From positions 62,001-126,000 of the forward strand of contig NZ_JABFUC010000015.1 of assembly GCF_022341425.1 (NCBI RefSeq): DNA of 64,000 bases, read 5' to 3'. The translations under genes and the position numbers were made by a program. Position 1 is the first letter of the stretch. Each line of letters opens with the position of its first letter. The notes below the pieces were generated by a model that saw only the letters and a program-made list of their open reading frames with translations, made no database searches and had not been told where the DNA came from. This document shows positions 8,350-18,483 of the stretch, one piece after another. This DNA is from Billgrantia campisalis. Its GTDB lineage: Bacteria; Pseudomonadota; Gammaproteobacteria; Pseudomonadales; Halomonadaceae.

Positions 8350-9129
8350 ATGACGATCAAGGTCACGGTCTGGGGCGAGAACGTCCATGAGCAGGCCAAC
8401 GAAGTGGTAGCGCGGATCTATCCCGATGGCATGCATGCCTGCATCGCCGCCGCGCTCAACGAGGACGAGGCCATCGAGGCCCGCGCGGTCACCCTGCAGG
8501 ACCCCGAACATGGCCTCACCGAGGAGCTGCTGGAGGACACCGAGGTACTGCTGTGGTGGGGCCATGCAGCCCATGGCGAGGTGCGTGATGAGATCGTCGA
8601 CCGGGTCCAGGCGCGGGTGCTGCAGGGCATGGGGCTTCTGGTGCTGCACTCCGGGCACTACGCGAAGATTTTCAAGCGGCTGATGGGCACCACCTGCTCG
8701 CTGAAGTGGCGCGAGGCCGGCGAGCGCGAGCGGCTCTGGGTGGTCAATCCGGGGCATCCCATCGTGCAGGGCGTGGGCGACTATATCGAGTTGCCCCACA
8801 CCGAGATGTACGGCGAGCCCTTCGCCGTGCCCAACCCCGACGAGGTGATCTTCATCAGCGCCTTCGAAGGGGGCGAGGTGTTCCGCTCGGGGCTCACCTA
8901 CAAGCGCGGCAACGGCAAGATCTTCTACTTCCGTCCGGGGCACGAGACCTACCCCATCTACTACGACGCCAAGGTGCGCCGGGTGCTCAGGAATGCCGTG
9001 AAGTGGGCGCGCCCCGAGGGCTCATGCTGGATCGACAGCTGCCCCAATGTGCCGCCCGAGCAGGCGCCCGATCCGGTGGTGGTGAAAGGCGAGGGGCTGC
9101 ACCAGCCCGGCGAGGAGGGTTTCAAATGA
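8350..9129 (+). CDS. thuA: ThuA-like protein (trehalose utilisation family)
   Basis: This 259-residue protein is of the ThuA family, which has a class I amidotransferase-like fold without the glutaminase function. In rhizobia ThuAB converts trehalose and related disaccharides to 3-keto derivatives. Family features are the start MTIKVTVWGENVHE, LLWWGHAAHGEV, VLHSGHYAKIF, LPHTEMYGEPF and the C-terminal FRPGHETYPIYY. An AGGAGGAG ribosome binding site precedes the ATG. The stop overlaps the start of the dehydrogenase gene (ATGA), so the two are coupled, as in thuAB. Confidence 0.87.
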   Translation: MTIKVTVWGENVHEQANEVVARIYPDGMHACIAAALNEDEAIEARAVTLQDPEHGLTEELLEDTEVLLWWGHAAHGEVRDEIVDRVQARVLQGMGLLVLHSGHYAKIFKRLMGTTCSLKWREAGERERLWVVNPGHPIVQGVGDYIELPHTEMYGEPFAVPNPDEVIFISAFEGGEVFRSGLTYKRGNGKIFYFRPGHETYPIYYDAKVRRVLRNAVKWARPEGSCWIDSCPNVPPEQAPDPVVVKGEGLHQPGEEGFK

Positions 9130-10175
9130 TTCGACTGGCGATCATCGGTGCCGGCAGCATGGCCGGCGAGCATGCCAAGCATTTCGGGCGGCTTCACGGG
9201 GTCGAGGTGGTGGCGGTGTGCGATCTCGACGGCGATCGGGCGCGTGCCTTCGCCGACACCTACGGTATCCCCGAGGCCTATACCGACCTGGAGGCGATGC
9301 TGGCCCGGGACGACATCGACGCGGTGAGCAACGTCACCACGGACGCTGCCCACAAGGCGACCTCGCTTGCCGCCATCGCTAGCGGCAAGCACATCCTCTG
9401 CGAGAAGCCCCTGGCCACCAACGCTGCCGATGCCGAGGCGATGGCCGCGGCGGCCCGCGAGGCGGGGGTGATCAACATGGTCAACCTGAGCTACCGCAAC
9501 GCGCCGGCGATACATCAGGCCCGCGAGCTGATCGCCGCGGGAGCCCTGGGGCGCATCATGCATGTGGACGCCAGCTATCGCCAGAGCTGGCTGGTCAGCC
9601 ACGCCTGGGGGCGCTGGGACCAGGACAGCCAATGGCTGTGGCGGCTCTCCGAGGGACACGGCAGCAAGGGGGTGCTGGGCGACGTGGGGGTCCATATCCT
9701 CGATTTCGCCAGCTTCCCGGTGGGTGACATCAGCGCCGTCAACTGCAAGCTCAAGTGCTTCGACAAGGCCCCGGATAACCGCATCGGCGACTATCGGCTC
9801 GACGCCAACGACAGCGCCCTGATGCGTGTCGAATTCGCCGGCGGGGCGCTGGGCACCCTCCAGGCCACTCGCTGGGCTACCGGCCACCACAACTCCCTGA
9901 GCCTGAGCGTGCACGGCGACCGCGGTGCCCTGCGGGTCGACCTGGATGCGGCCAAGGATCGGCTGCAGGTGTGTCTGGGCGAGGACGTCCACCCGGCCCG
10001 CTGGCGCGAGGTCACGGCGCCCGACACCCCGAGCCTCTACCGCCGCTTCATCGCTGGCATCGAAAGCGGCCACAACGACCAGCCCGACTTCGCCCGCGGG
10101 GCGGCGCTGCAGCGGGTGCTGGACGCCTGCTTCGTCTCCGACGCCGAGGATCGCAGCCTGGCCCTGGCCGGCTGA
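9126..10175 (+). CDS. thuB: Gfo/Idh/MocA family sugar dehydrogenase (ThuB-like)
   Basis: This 349-residue NAD(P)-dependent oxidoreductase has the Rossmann motif GAGSMAGEHAKHF close to the N-terminus and the family EKPLATN motif near residue 100, which carries the catalytic lysine. The C-terminal alpha/beta domain contains GDVGVHILDFASF. A frame is open far upstream of this point inside thuA, but the real start is the ATG at 9126, which overlaps the thuA stop. Next to ThuA it probably oxidises a disaccharide at C3, by analogy with rhizobial ThuB. The exact sugar is not visible. Confidence 0.85.
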   Translation: MIRLAIIGAGSMAGEHAKHFGRLHGVEVVAVCDLDGDRARAFADTYGIPEAYTDLEAMLARDDIDAVSNVTTDAAHKATSLAAIASGKHILCEKPLATNAADAEAMAAAAREAGVINMVNLSYRNAPAIHQARELIAAGALGRIMHVDASYRQSWLVSHAWGRWDQDSQWLWRLSEGHGSKGVLGDVGVHILDFASFPVGDISAVNCKLKCFDKAPDNRIGDYRLDANDSALMRVEFAGGALGTLQATRWATGHHNSLSLSVHGDRGALRVDLDAAKDRLQVCLGEDVHPARWREVTAPDTPSLYRRFIAGIESGHNDQPDFARGAALQRVLDACFVSDAEDRSLALAG

Positions 10176-10219
10176 GCCCGGGCGTCTCTCCACCAACAAC
10201 CACAAGAGAGGAAACCACC

Positions 10220-11500
<1,281 letters not shown>

Positions 11501-11603
11501 GGGGCCCCTGCCTCGCGTCGCTCACGATTTTTCGGCACAATCATCGGCCGTCAAGGGCAGGCGGCGCCGCAGCGCGGCGCCGCGCCAACCGTGAGGCAGG
11601 CAG

Positions 11604-12581
11604 ATGAGCAGAGATTCGTCGCGATCGGCGACCATTCGGGAGATCGCCCGGCGCGCGGGGGTCTCCATCGCCTCGGTGAGCCGGGCCCTCAACGGCAAGC
11701 CGGGGTTGAGCGAGGCGCTGCGCGAACGCATCCTGGCGATCAGCCGGGAGGTGGCCTACCGGCCCAGCGCCGCCGCCCGTCAGCTGATCAGCGGCAAGGC
11801 GGCGGTGGTGGGCATCTCCCTGGGGTGCCAGGACATCGAGCTGCGCCCCTACTACATCCTGCTCTATCAGCACCTGACCCTGGCGCTCCACGAGCAGGGC
11901 ATGGTGCCGATCTTCTTCGCCCACGACCAGACGGCGACGCTGCCCGAACGGGCCGGCGCCGCCATCCTGCTCGGCGAGTTCCCCGGCGATCACCGCGCGA
12001 CCCGGCTGGCCGAGGCGGGCGTGCCCTGCGTGCGCATCGGCGAGGCCGGCGAGGGCTTCTCGGTGGCGCCGGACGACCGTCACGGCTTCGCTCGGGTGAC
12101 CCGCCACCTGATCGAGAGCGGCCGGCAGCGGATCGCCTTCGTGGGCGGCGATCTCGAGCAGCCCCACCCTCACCCACGCCTGGCGGGCTATCGCCAGGCG
12201 CTGGCCGAGACCGGCCTGGCCGAGCGGCTCTTCAGCCTGCCCCATGACGTCGCCTCGGCCTCGCTGACCGCCTACCGCTTCTTCGCGCCGCGGCTGGCGA
12301 GCTGGGGCGAGCCGCCCTTCGATGCCCTGGTGTGTGCCACCGACGAGATCGCCCTGGGCTGCCTGGCGGCCCTGGAGGATCACGGCATCGCCGTGCCCGG
12401 GCGGGTGGCCGTGACCGGCTTCGACGACCTGCCGCTGCTGGCGGCCCGCCTGACCACCCTGCGCCAGGACATCGCCGCCATCGCGGCCATGAGCGTGACG
12501 CTGCTGGGCGAGGCGCTGGCCGGAAAGCCGCCGCGCCACGTCTCCATTCCGGTGGAACTGGTGGTGCGCCAGAGCGGCTGA
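11604..12581 (+). CDS. LacI family transcriptional regulator of the thu cluster
   Basis: This 325-residue repressor has an N-terminal helix-turn-helix TIREIARRAGVSIASVSRAL (from about residue 11), then the hinge region YRPSAAARQLISGK and a periplasmic-binding-protein-like effector domain. FVGGD lies near residue 175 and VTGFDDLPLLAARLTTLRQD near the C-terminus, both standard LacI features. It is the last gene of the sugar cluster and is the obvious ligand-responsive regulator for the two palindromic operators at 8249-8284. The inducer is unknown, possibly trehalose or a 3-keto sugar. Confidence 0.92.
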   Translation: MSRDSSRSATIREIARRAGVSIASVSRALNGKPGLSEALRERILAISREVAYRPSAAARQLISGKAAVVGISLGCQDIELRPYYILLYQHLTLALHEQGMVPIFFAHDQTATLPERAGAAILLGEFPGDHRATRLAEAGVPCVRIGEAGEGFSVAPDDRHGFARVTRHLIESGRQRIAFVGGDLEQPHPHPRLAGYRQALAETGLAERLFSLPHDVASASLTAYRFFAPRLASWGEPPFDALVCATDEIALGCLAALEDHGIAVPGRVAVTGFDDLPLLAARLTTLRQDIAAIAAMSVTLLGEALAGKPPRHVSIPVELVVRQSG

Positions 12582-12667
12582 TGGTGGGACGGCGCGCTGG
12601 CCAGGGACGCCGTGGGCCGCGATGATGGCCAGTCCACGGTGGCGGGCAGTACCATGGGGCAGGAGGG

Positions 12668-14167
12668 GTGGACAGGCCCTCCGTTGCCAGGAGCCGCGAC
12701 GCCGTGATCACCGTCGAACGCAAGGACAGCTTCCACCTCAAGATCTCCCGGGTGCTGAAGGAGGAGACCTCCCATCGCCTGGATCTCTTCCTGTTCGTTC
12801 CCGGCGAGCTGGGGCTCAACGACCATGTGATTTCCGAAGACGCGTTCTACCACGGCGCCATTCACGTCAAGCGCACCTACTACAGCGACAAGCACCATCT
12901 GCCGCTGGTGCTCAGCCGGCTGGCCAGTCGCGGCAAGCTGAGTACCGAGCAGTACCGCCTGAGCCTGAGCCTCTACGCCTACCAGTATGCGGTGGCGCTG
13001 GAGCGGGCGACCCAGGAGCTGCTGCATACCGCCCGGGAGACCGCCGAGCGGGCCGAGGCCCTCGCCACGGCCGAGTCGGCAGGCGGCGAGGAGCGTCGCG
13101 ACCAGGCGCGTGTGCTGGAGCAGGCCGAGCGCTTCAACGCCCAGCTCGAGGAGCTGTGCGAGCTGGCCCAGAGCATCCTGCGACGCTTGCGGCGTCACCG
13201 CCCCAGCGAGGAGAGCCTGCACAAGTATTACGCCAATATCGACAACTACCTCTCCTGGTTCACCGAGCAGCAGCTGCTGGCCCTGGTGGCGCACCTGCCC
13301 CGTGGCAAGGGGTACCGGTCGATACGCAAGCGCCTGCTGATGATCTGTCAGGCCGAGAGCGAGCATCGCGAGCGGGCCGAATACAACTCGCCGCGGGTCA
13401 CCCGCGACCCCACCCGGATGTCCAACAAGATGCGGCTGCTAAGGCGGCTGATCGAGTACCCGGTGACCCTCAAGCAGCAGAGCCAGGAGCTGGGCAGCGG
13501 CGAGCAGAAGGCGGTCAAGGGCCTGGCCACGGCGGTGGTGATGATCTTCGTGTCGCTGGGGCTGCTGCATGCTCGCGACACCCTGGGGGATATCACCGCG
13601 CTGTTCGTGCTGGCCATGGCGGTGCTCTATGCCATGCGCGAGGTGTTCAAGGATGATCTGCGCAACACCCTTTGGCGTTGGTTGCGCAAAGGGCGTCCCA
13701 AGTGGCGTCGCCAGTACCTGGATGCCACCAGCAATGCCTTGGTCGGCCGCCAGTTGGAGTGGTTCGACTACAAGCGCTTCACGCGGCTTGACGAGGAGAT
13801 TCAGCGGGTTCGCAAGCGTAACGTCGCCCAGCGCGAAGAGGTGGTGCTGCACTACCGCTCCAGTTCACGGATGTCGCCGACGCGCTTTCTCAGCGGCTAC
13901 GAGAAGACCCGCGAAACGCTGTCGCTGGATCTCTCCCTGCTGGCGCGATTGATGGACAAGGGCAAGCACCATGTCTATCGGCTGAAGGAGGGCCAGGTGT
14001 CGCGGGAGTCGGTGGAGAAACGTCACCTGTTCAATCTGGTAATTCGCGAGGAGGGCGGCAGCGCTGAGCCGACGCTGCAGCGCTGGAAGATTGTCATGAG
14101 TCGTTCGCGGATTGTCGATGTCGAACGGGTCTATCAGGAGGGGGCGGATGACACGCAGCCCCGCTGA
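12668..14167 (+). CDS. Protein of unknown function with two central membrane helices
   Basis: I do not recognise this 499-residue protein. The N-terminal 250 residues are soluble, rich in Glu, Arg and Leu, with a coiled-coil-like stretch (TQELLHTARETAERAEALAT). Two hydrophobic helices lie at about residues 280-297 (ATAVVMIFVSLGLLH) and 302-320 (DITALFVLAMAVLYAM). A basic C-terminal region of about 175 residues ends DDTQPR. The layout suggests an inner-membrane protein with both large domains in the cytoplasm. The start could be this ATG or a GTG slightly inside. It lies between the LacI gene and the CBS gene without overlap, so there is no operon clue to its role. Confidence 0.75.
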   Translation: MDRPSVARSRDAVITVERKDSFHLKISRVLKEETSHRLDLFLFVPGELGLNDHVISEDAFYHGAIHVKRTYYSDKHHLPLVLSRLASRGKLSTEQYRLSLSLYAYQYAVALERATQELLHTARETAERAEALATAESAGGEERRDQARVLEQAERFNAQLEELCELAQSILRRLRRHRPSEESLHKYYANIDNYLSWFTEQQLLALVAHLPRGKGYRSIRKRLLMICQAESEHRERAEYNSPRVTRDPTRMSNKMRLLRRLIEYPVTLKQQSQELGSGEQKAVKGLATAVVMIFVSLGLLHARDTLGDITALFVLAMAVLYAMREVFKDDLRNTLWRWLRKGRPKWRRQYLDATSNALVGRQLEWFDYKRFTRLDEEIQRVRKRNVAQREEVVLHYRSSSRMSPTRFLSGYEKTRETLSLDLSLLARLMDKGKHHVYRLKEGQVSRESVEKRHLFNLVIREEGGSAEPTLQRWKIVMSRSRIVDVERVYQEGADDTQPR

Positions 14168-14358
14168 ACAGGCCCGGGTCGATTCTTCATCGCCATTTCA
14201 GTGCCTGAGGCCATTATGGTTGTTCCATGTCAATGGCGAACCGTTGATCTCTTGTTAGGCTGGTACGCAATAGCGCGGATTGTGAGAGCCGCCAACCCGG
14301 GCTAGAGTCAAGCTACACAATCCCTTGGCCCAGACGGCCCACTGCTGGAGATGCCACC

Positions 14359-15045
14359 ATGCGAGCTGCCGATGTCATGACGCCCAATGTCATAACCGTA
14401 TCCCCCGAAGCGGATGTCCAGGAGATTGCCCGCCTGCTGCTCGACAACAACATCAGCGCGCTGCCGGTGGTGGATGATGACCAGAAGGTACTGGGCATCG
14501 TCAGTGAGGGGGACCTGATGCGCCGGGTCGAGAACGGCACCCAGCGTCGCAAGTCCTGGTGGCTGCAGCTGTTCGAGGGCAGCAACCCCAGCGAGTACGT
14601 CAAGACCCATGCGCGCAAGGCCCGTGAGATCATGACCCCCGACCCGGTGACCGTCGGCGAGGACCAGTCGCTGCGCGAGATCGCCAAGCTGCTGGAGAAA
14701 CGCCATATCAAGCGGGTGCCGGTGGTGCGCGACGGCCGGCTGGTGGGCATCGTCAGCCGGGCCAACCTGCTGCGCGGCTTCTCCGCCGAGGCCGAGGCAG
14801 AACCGATGGCCAGCGCCGATGATCGCCAGATTCGCGACGCCATTCTCAAGGAGATCGACGACAACACTGGGGTCTGGGTCGATCGGATCAACATCATCGT
14901 CGCCGATGGCGCAGTGCAGGCCTGGGGCCTGGTGGAGAACCAGGATGAGCGGATGGCCGTTCAGGTGGCCATCGAGAATACCCCCGGGGTGAAGTCGGTG
15001 GAGAATAACGTGGGGCTGGTGCCGCGGGGCGTGGGCGGCTACTGA
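14359..15045 (+). CDS. CBS-CBS-BON domain protein
   Basis: This 228-residue cytoplasmic protein has two CBS domains and a C-terminal BON domain. The first CBS opens MRAADVMTPNVITVSPEADV, and the second has AREIMTPDPVTVGEDQSLRE at about residues 92-111. The BON domain (IRDAILKEID through NNVGLVPRG) covers about residues 155-222. CBS pairs sense adenosine nucleotides or S-adenosylmethionine, and BON domains are thought to contact membranes or other proteins. Standalone proteins of this type are common in proteobacteria and their function is mostly unassigned. It stands alone, with its own upstream region of 190 bases and a strong terminator after it. Confidence 0.9.
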   Translation: MRAADVMTPNVITVSPEADVQEIARLLLDNNISALPVVDDDQKVLGIVSEGDLMRRVENGTQRRKSWWLQLFEGSNPSEYVKTHARKAREIMTPDPVTVGEDQSLREIAKLLEKRHIKRVPVVRDGRLVGIVSRANLLRGFSAEAEAEPMASADDRQIRDAILKEIDDNTGVWVDRINIIVADGAVQAWGLVENQDERMAVQVAIENTPGVKSVENNVGLVPRGVGGY

Positions 15046-15071
15046 CCCTGCAGGGGCGCTTGCGCCATGCC

Positions 15072-15111
15072 AAACGCAGCGGGGCGGCCATCTGGCCGCC
15101 CCGCTGCGTTT
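15072..15111. terminator. Strong bidirectional terminator
   Basis: This is a perfect 19-bp inverted repeat with a 2-base loop. Its left arm begins AAACGCAGCGGGG at 15072 and its right arm ends CCCCGCTGCGTTT at 15111. The A-rich and T-rich ends give a T-tail in both directions. It lies between the convergent CBS-BON and aminotransferase genes. Confidence 0.88.
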
Positions 15112-15130
15112 ATGGCTGGCTTTCAGTGGG

Positions 15131-16255
15131 TCAGCCGATCTGCTTGAGGGCGGCTTCCAGATTGGCCAGGCTGCGCTGGCGATGGTGTAGCTTGTCGAGG
15201 CCGAACAGGCCGATCCGGAAGGCCTGATAGTCCTCACCCTCGTCGCACATCAGCGGCACGCCGGCGGCGATCTGCACGCCGGCGGCGGCGAATTTGCCGG
15301 CGATGCCCGGGTCGTCGTTGTAGCACACCACCACCCCCGGCGCCTCGAAGCCGGGTGCGGCCACGCTGCGATAGCCGTATTCGGCCAGCAGGGCCCGCAC
15401 GGCCTCGCCCAGAGCCAGCTGCTCATCGCGGACCTTGTCGAAGCCGTAGGCGTCGGTCTCGGCCATGATATCGCGCAGCCGGGCCAGGCCATCGGTGGGC
15501 ATGGTGGCATGGTAGGCGTGGCCGCCGGCCTCGTAGGTCTCCATGATGGTCAGCCACTTCTTGAGGTCGCAGGCGAAGCTGCTGCTGCTGGTGGCCTCGA
15601 TGCGCTCGCGCGCCTGCTCGGAGAGCATCACCATGCCGCAGCAGGGTAGGCCGCTCCAGCCCTTCTGGGGGGCGCTGACCAGCACATCGACGCCGATGGC
15701 CTGCATGTCCACCCACAGGGTGCCAGACGCAATGCAGTCGAGCACGAAGAGCCCGCCCACCGCGTGGACGGCCTTGGCGAGGCGCTCGAGGTAGTCGTCG
15801 GGCAGGAGGATGCCCGCCGAGGTCTCCACATGGGGGGCGAAGACCACCTCGGGACGCTGCTCGTGGATGGCCTGCTCGACCTCCTCGATGGGGGCCGGCG
15901 CGAAGGGCGACTGCGGGTCGCTCGGGTCCAGTCGGCGAGCCTTGAGCACCGAGATTGAGGCCGGTATGTCGCCCATCTCGAGGATCTGGCTCCAGCGGTA
16001 GCTGAACTGGCCGTTGCGCACCACCAGGCAGCGCTTGCCGGCGGCGAACTGGCGCGCCACGGCCTCCATGCCGAAGGTGCCGCTGCCCGGCACGATCACC
16101 GCGCTGTGAGCGTGATAGACCCGCTTGAGCGTGGCGGAGATATCGCGCATCACGCCCTGAAAGCGTTGGGACATATGGTTCAGCGAGCGGTCGGTGTAGA
16201 CCACCGAGTATTCCAGCAGCCCATCGGGGTCGACATCGGGTAGCAGGCCGGACAT
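15131..16255 (-). CDS. Class V aminotransferase (alanine/serine-glyoxylate aminotransferase family)
   Basis: This 374-residue PLP-dependent enzyme belongs to the subgroup that includes serine-glyoxylate, alanine-glyoxylate and 2-aminoethylphosphonate aminotransferases. The PLP lysine is K198 in SAPQKGWSG, the phosphate-binding stretch VPGSGTFGMEAV is at 55-66, and FVLDCIASG (170-178) supplies the PLP aspartate. The open frame extends upstream, but the ATG at 16253-16255 fits the family N-terminus MSGLLPDVDPDG. Substrates cannot be told from the sequence. Nearness to the sulfonate island suggests, but does not show, an amino-sulfonate or alanine/pyruvate role. Confidence 0.85.
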   Translation of the reverse strand: MSGLLPDVDPDGLLEYSVVYTDRSLNHMSQRFQGVMRDISATLKRVYHAHSAVIVPGSGTFGMEAVARQFAAGKRCLVVRNGQFSYRWSQILEMGDIPASISVLKARRLDPSDPQSPFAPAPIEEVEQAIHEQRPEVVFAPHVETSAGILLPDDYLERLAKAVHAVGGLFVLDCIASGTLWVDMQAIGVDVLVSAPQKGWSGLPCCGMVMLSEQARERIEATSSSSFACDLKKWLTIMETYEAGGHAYHATMPTDGLARLRDIMAETDAYGFDKVRDEQLALGEAVRALLAEYGYRSVAAPGFEAPGVVVCYNDDPGIAGKFAAAGVQIAAGVPLMCDEGEDYQAFRIGLFGLDKLHHRQRSLANLEAALKQIG

Positions 16256-16313
16256 CTCTCTCTCCCTGTTTCGTTCGGTGTGGGGACTCAAACCACTGAG
16301 GATATGCGCAACG

Positions 16314-16352
16314 CCCGCTGCGGGCCAGCGGGATATGCTGGCCCGCAGCGGG
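16314..16352. terminator. Long hairpin between methyltransferase and aminotransferase genes
   Basis: This is a perfect 16-bp inverted repeat, CCCGCTGCGGGCCAGC / GCTGGCCCGCAGCGGG, with a 7-base loop. There is no T-run on the minus-strand exit side. It lies just after the methyltransferase stop, so it may end that transcript or stabilise its 3' end. Confidence 0.55.
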
Positions 16353-16405
16353 TCGGTCGATGCCGGCGGTCTCACGGCAAGGGCGGGGGCCCTACCGTGA
16401 GGGCA

Positions 16406-17008
16406 TCAGGGGCTGCAGTAGTAGAGCCGCGCGGGCAGGATATTGAGCGGTTCGAAGTCGGTCTCCACGGCGGAGAAGACCCGGCGCAGGTCGGGCAGCA
16501 CCCGCGACGAGAACTGGTAGATCAGCATGGAGCCGGCGGGCGAGAGGGCGTCCACGCTGCCGCTGAGGATTCGCTCGCGAACGTCCTCCGGCATGGTGCT
16601 GAAGGGGATGCCCGCCAGGACATAGTCGGCCGGCGGCAGGCCCAGGCGTTCCAGCTCGGCCTGGACGCTCTCAGCCGAGCCCTTGACCACCTGCAGCCGA
16701 GGATCGGGCAGTGACTGCTCGAGAAACTCAACGAAGTCCTGGTTGGTTTCCAGCACCAGCAGCGTCGAGTCCGGGGGCATGCGGCGCAGCAGCTCCCGGG
16801 TGATGGTGCCAACGCCGGGACCGAACTCGACCACCACCCGGGCCCGCTCCCAGTCGATTCGGTCCAGCAGGCGCCTGACCAGGAAGGGAGAGCTGGGGAT
16901 GATCGAGCCCAGCATCTTGGGGTGCTTGAAGAAGTTGCGTGCGAAAAGCGAGAGCTGGGCGCGTCGCTGGGGTCCTGCCACGGCCTTGGGTCGGTCTTGC
17001 GCCGTCAT
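16406..17008 (-). CDS. SAM-dependent methyltransferase, phospholipid methyltransferase-like
   Basis: This 200-residue class I methyltransferase has the SAM-binding motif VVEFGPGVGTITREL in its first half and VLAGIPFSTMP as motif IV. The N-terminal segment FARNFFKHPKMLGSIIPSSPFLVRRLL is typical of PmtA-like phospholipid N-methyltransferases and of KsgA-related proteins. It could methylate phosphatidylethanolamine, but rRNA or other substrates are not excluded. The preferred start is the ATG at 17006-17008 (MTAQDRPKAV); the open frame extends 30 bases upstream. It is not obviously linked to its neighbours. Confidence 0.78.
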   Translation of the reverse strand: MTAQDRPKAVAGPQRRAQLSLFARNFFKHPKMLGSIIPSSPFLVRRLLDRIDWERARVVVEFGPGVGTITRELLRRMPPDSTLLVLETNQDFVEFLEQSLPDPRLQVVKGSAESVQAELERLGLPPADYVLAGIPFSTMPEDVRERILSGSVDALSPAGSMLIYQFSSRVLPDLRRVFSAVETDFEPLNILPARLYYCSP

Positions 17009-17394
17009 GGGCCTGCCTCCTGCATGTGGACGAAACATGCTTCCACTCTAGGCCAGTAAAGGCGGCCGTGGAAGAACCGGTTATGTTCCCACTGTAGCTG
17101 GCTTCGTCCAGGCGCTGCCGATAGCGCCGCTTGGGTTGCCTGGCATGAGGGGGAAAACCGTGAGCCAAGACGCTCCGGCTCGAGGTTTTGACCGAATGGA
17201 CAGTGTCTTGCCGCGTGCTTTTCCACTGGCCATGGCATTCAACTGGCCTTACCCACAGGTCATGACTGGTTCTATTGCCCCTGGGAGTTGGCAAGTAGCG
17301 TCAAGGGGAGTCAGTGGGTGAAGGGGCTTGACCGCACGGCCTTCGCGACGCTGACGACAGTCACAACAATGCCAACAGAGTCAGGTGACATCAG
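17009..17394. other. Intergenic region upstream of the tripartite tricarboxylate transporter
   Basis: These 386 bases lie between divergent genes and hold no convincing gene. Short frames on either strand lack a ribosome binding site or family likeness. The region presumably contains the promoters for tctCBA and the methyltransferase. I could not find a copy of the IclR or TauR boxes described elsewhere in this window. Confidence 0.5.
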
Positions 17395-18375
17395 ATGAAT
17401 ATCTCCACTAAATCTCTCCCCCTTGCCGTTGCATCTGCCATGGCGCTGACCTCCTTCGGTGCACTGGCCGACTATCCGGACGGCCCCATTACCGTGGTGG
17501 CGCCCTACGGCCCGGGCGGCTCCTCGGACTTGGCCGCCCGCACCATGGCATCCTCTATCCCCGACTACATCGGGGGGAACGTGCTGGTGGTCAACCGCAC
17601 CGGGGCGGCCGGGGTGGTGGGCTCGAATTTCGTGCGCAATGCCGCTCCGGACGGCGAGACCCTGCTGCTGGCTCGTTACGGGTCCCATGCGACAGGGCCT
17701 GCCCTGAACCCGGATGCCCCCTATGACTGGGACGACTTTACCTATCTCGGCATGCTATCGCTGGATGCCTTTGTCTGCATCGTCCCCGCAGACTCTCCCT
17801 ACGATAACCTGGATGAGTGGCGCGAAGGGGTCGCGGCCAGCCCCGGCAAGTACAGCTACTCGACCTCGGGGTTCGGCACCGGCAATCACCTGGTCGTGTC
17901 CCTGCTGCTCGATAGCCAAGGCATCGATCCGGACACCGCCAACCACGTCCCCTATGAAGGCGACGGGGAGGTGGTCTCCTCGGTGGTGGGCGGCCATGTG
18001 GACTTCACCTGTGTCAACCTCTCCCCGGCCCTGGGGCAGATCAATTCGGGTACCGTCAAGCCGCTTGGCGTGACGACGCCCGAGCGCGTCGATGACCTGC
18101 CGGAGGTGCCCTCTTTCTCAGAGCTGGGCTACGACAGCATGGAAGCCGGGGTCGGCTGGAGTGCACTGGTCGGTCCTCCCGACCTGAATGGCGAAATTGT
18201 CGAGGCCTGGACCGCAGCACTGGCCCAACTGAAGGACTCTGAAAGCTGGAACGCCGCTGTGCTTCGTCTAGGCGCGATCCCCAGCGTCATGTCGCCCGAG
18301 GAGACCAAGGATTTCGTAGGCAGCCAGGTCGGCGTGATTCGCGATATCGTCGAGCGCCTGGATCTCGCCAACTGA
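17395..18375 (+). CDS. tctC: Tripartite tricarboxylate transporter substrate-binding protein (TctC family)
   Basis: This 326-residue periplasmic binding protein has a signal peptide cleaved after FGALA. The mature protein starts DYPDGPITVVAPYGPGGSSD, the classic beginning of Bug/TctC proteins. It captures an organic anion for the TctBA membrane pair. A ribosome binding site AGGTGA precedes the ATG. It is the first gene of tctCBA, followed downstream by an IclR regulator, pta and a sulfite exporter. In Chromohalobacter a TctCBA-type system has been linked to sulfolactate uptake, so an organosulfonate substrate is a reasonable guess, but a plain carboxylate is possible. Confidence 0.9.
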   Translation: MNISTKSLPLAVASAMALTSFGALADYPDGPITVVAPYGPGGSSDLAARTMASSIPDYIGGNVLVVNRTGAAGVVGSNFVRNAAPDGETLLLARYGSHATGPALNPDAPYDWDDFTYLGMLSLDAFVCIVPADSPYDNLDEWREGVAASPGKYSYSTSGFGTGNHLVVSLLLDSQGIDPDTANHVPYEGDGEVVSSVVGGHVDFTCVNLSPALGQINSGTVKPLGVTTPERVDDLPEVPSFSELGYDSMEAGVGWSALVGPPDLNGEIVEAWTAALAQLKDSESWNAAVLRLGAIPSVMSPEETKDFVGSQVGVIRDIVERLDLAN

Positions 18376-18483
18376 GCCTGTCATTACCGCGTCTGAGGGG
18401 GCTGCCGGGCGGCCCCCCGTGACGTTATTCATCATGTTCGGCAGTTCAGCTCTCCGAGATTCCTATCAAGGGCGGGTATTACC

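Noticed and set aside
17369-17398. Nine-codon leader frame overlapping the tctC start
   Set aside because: It has the ATGA overlap but no ribosome binding site of its own, and tctC has a good one (AGGTGA). Chance is likely, unlike the xsc-like leader before pta.
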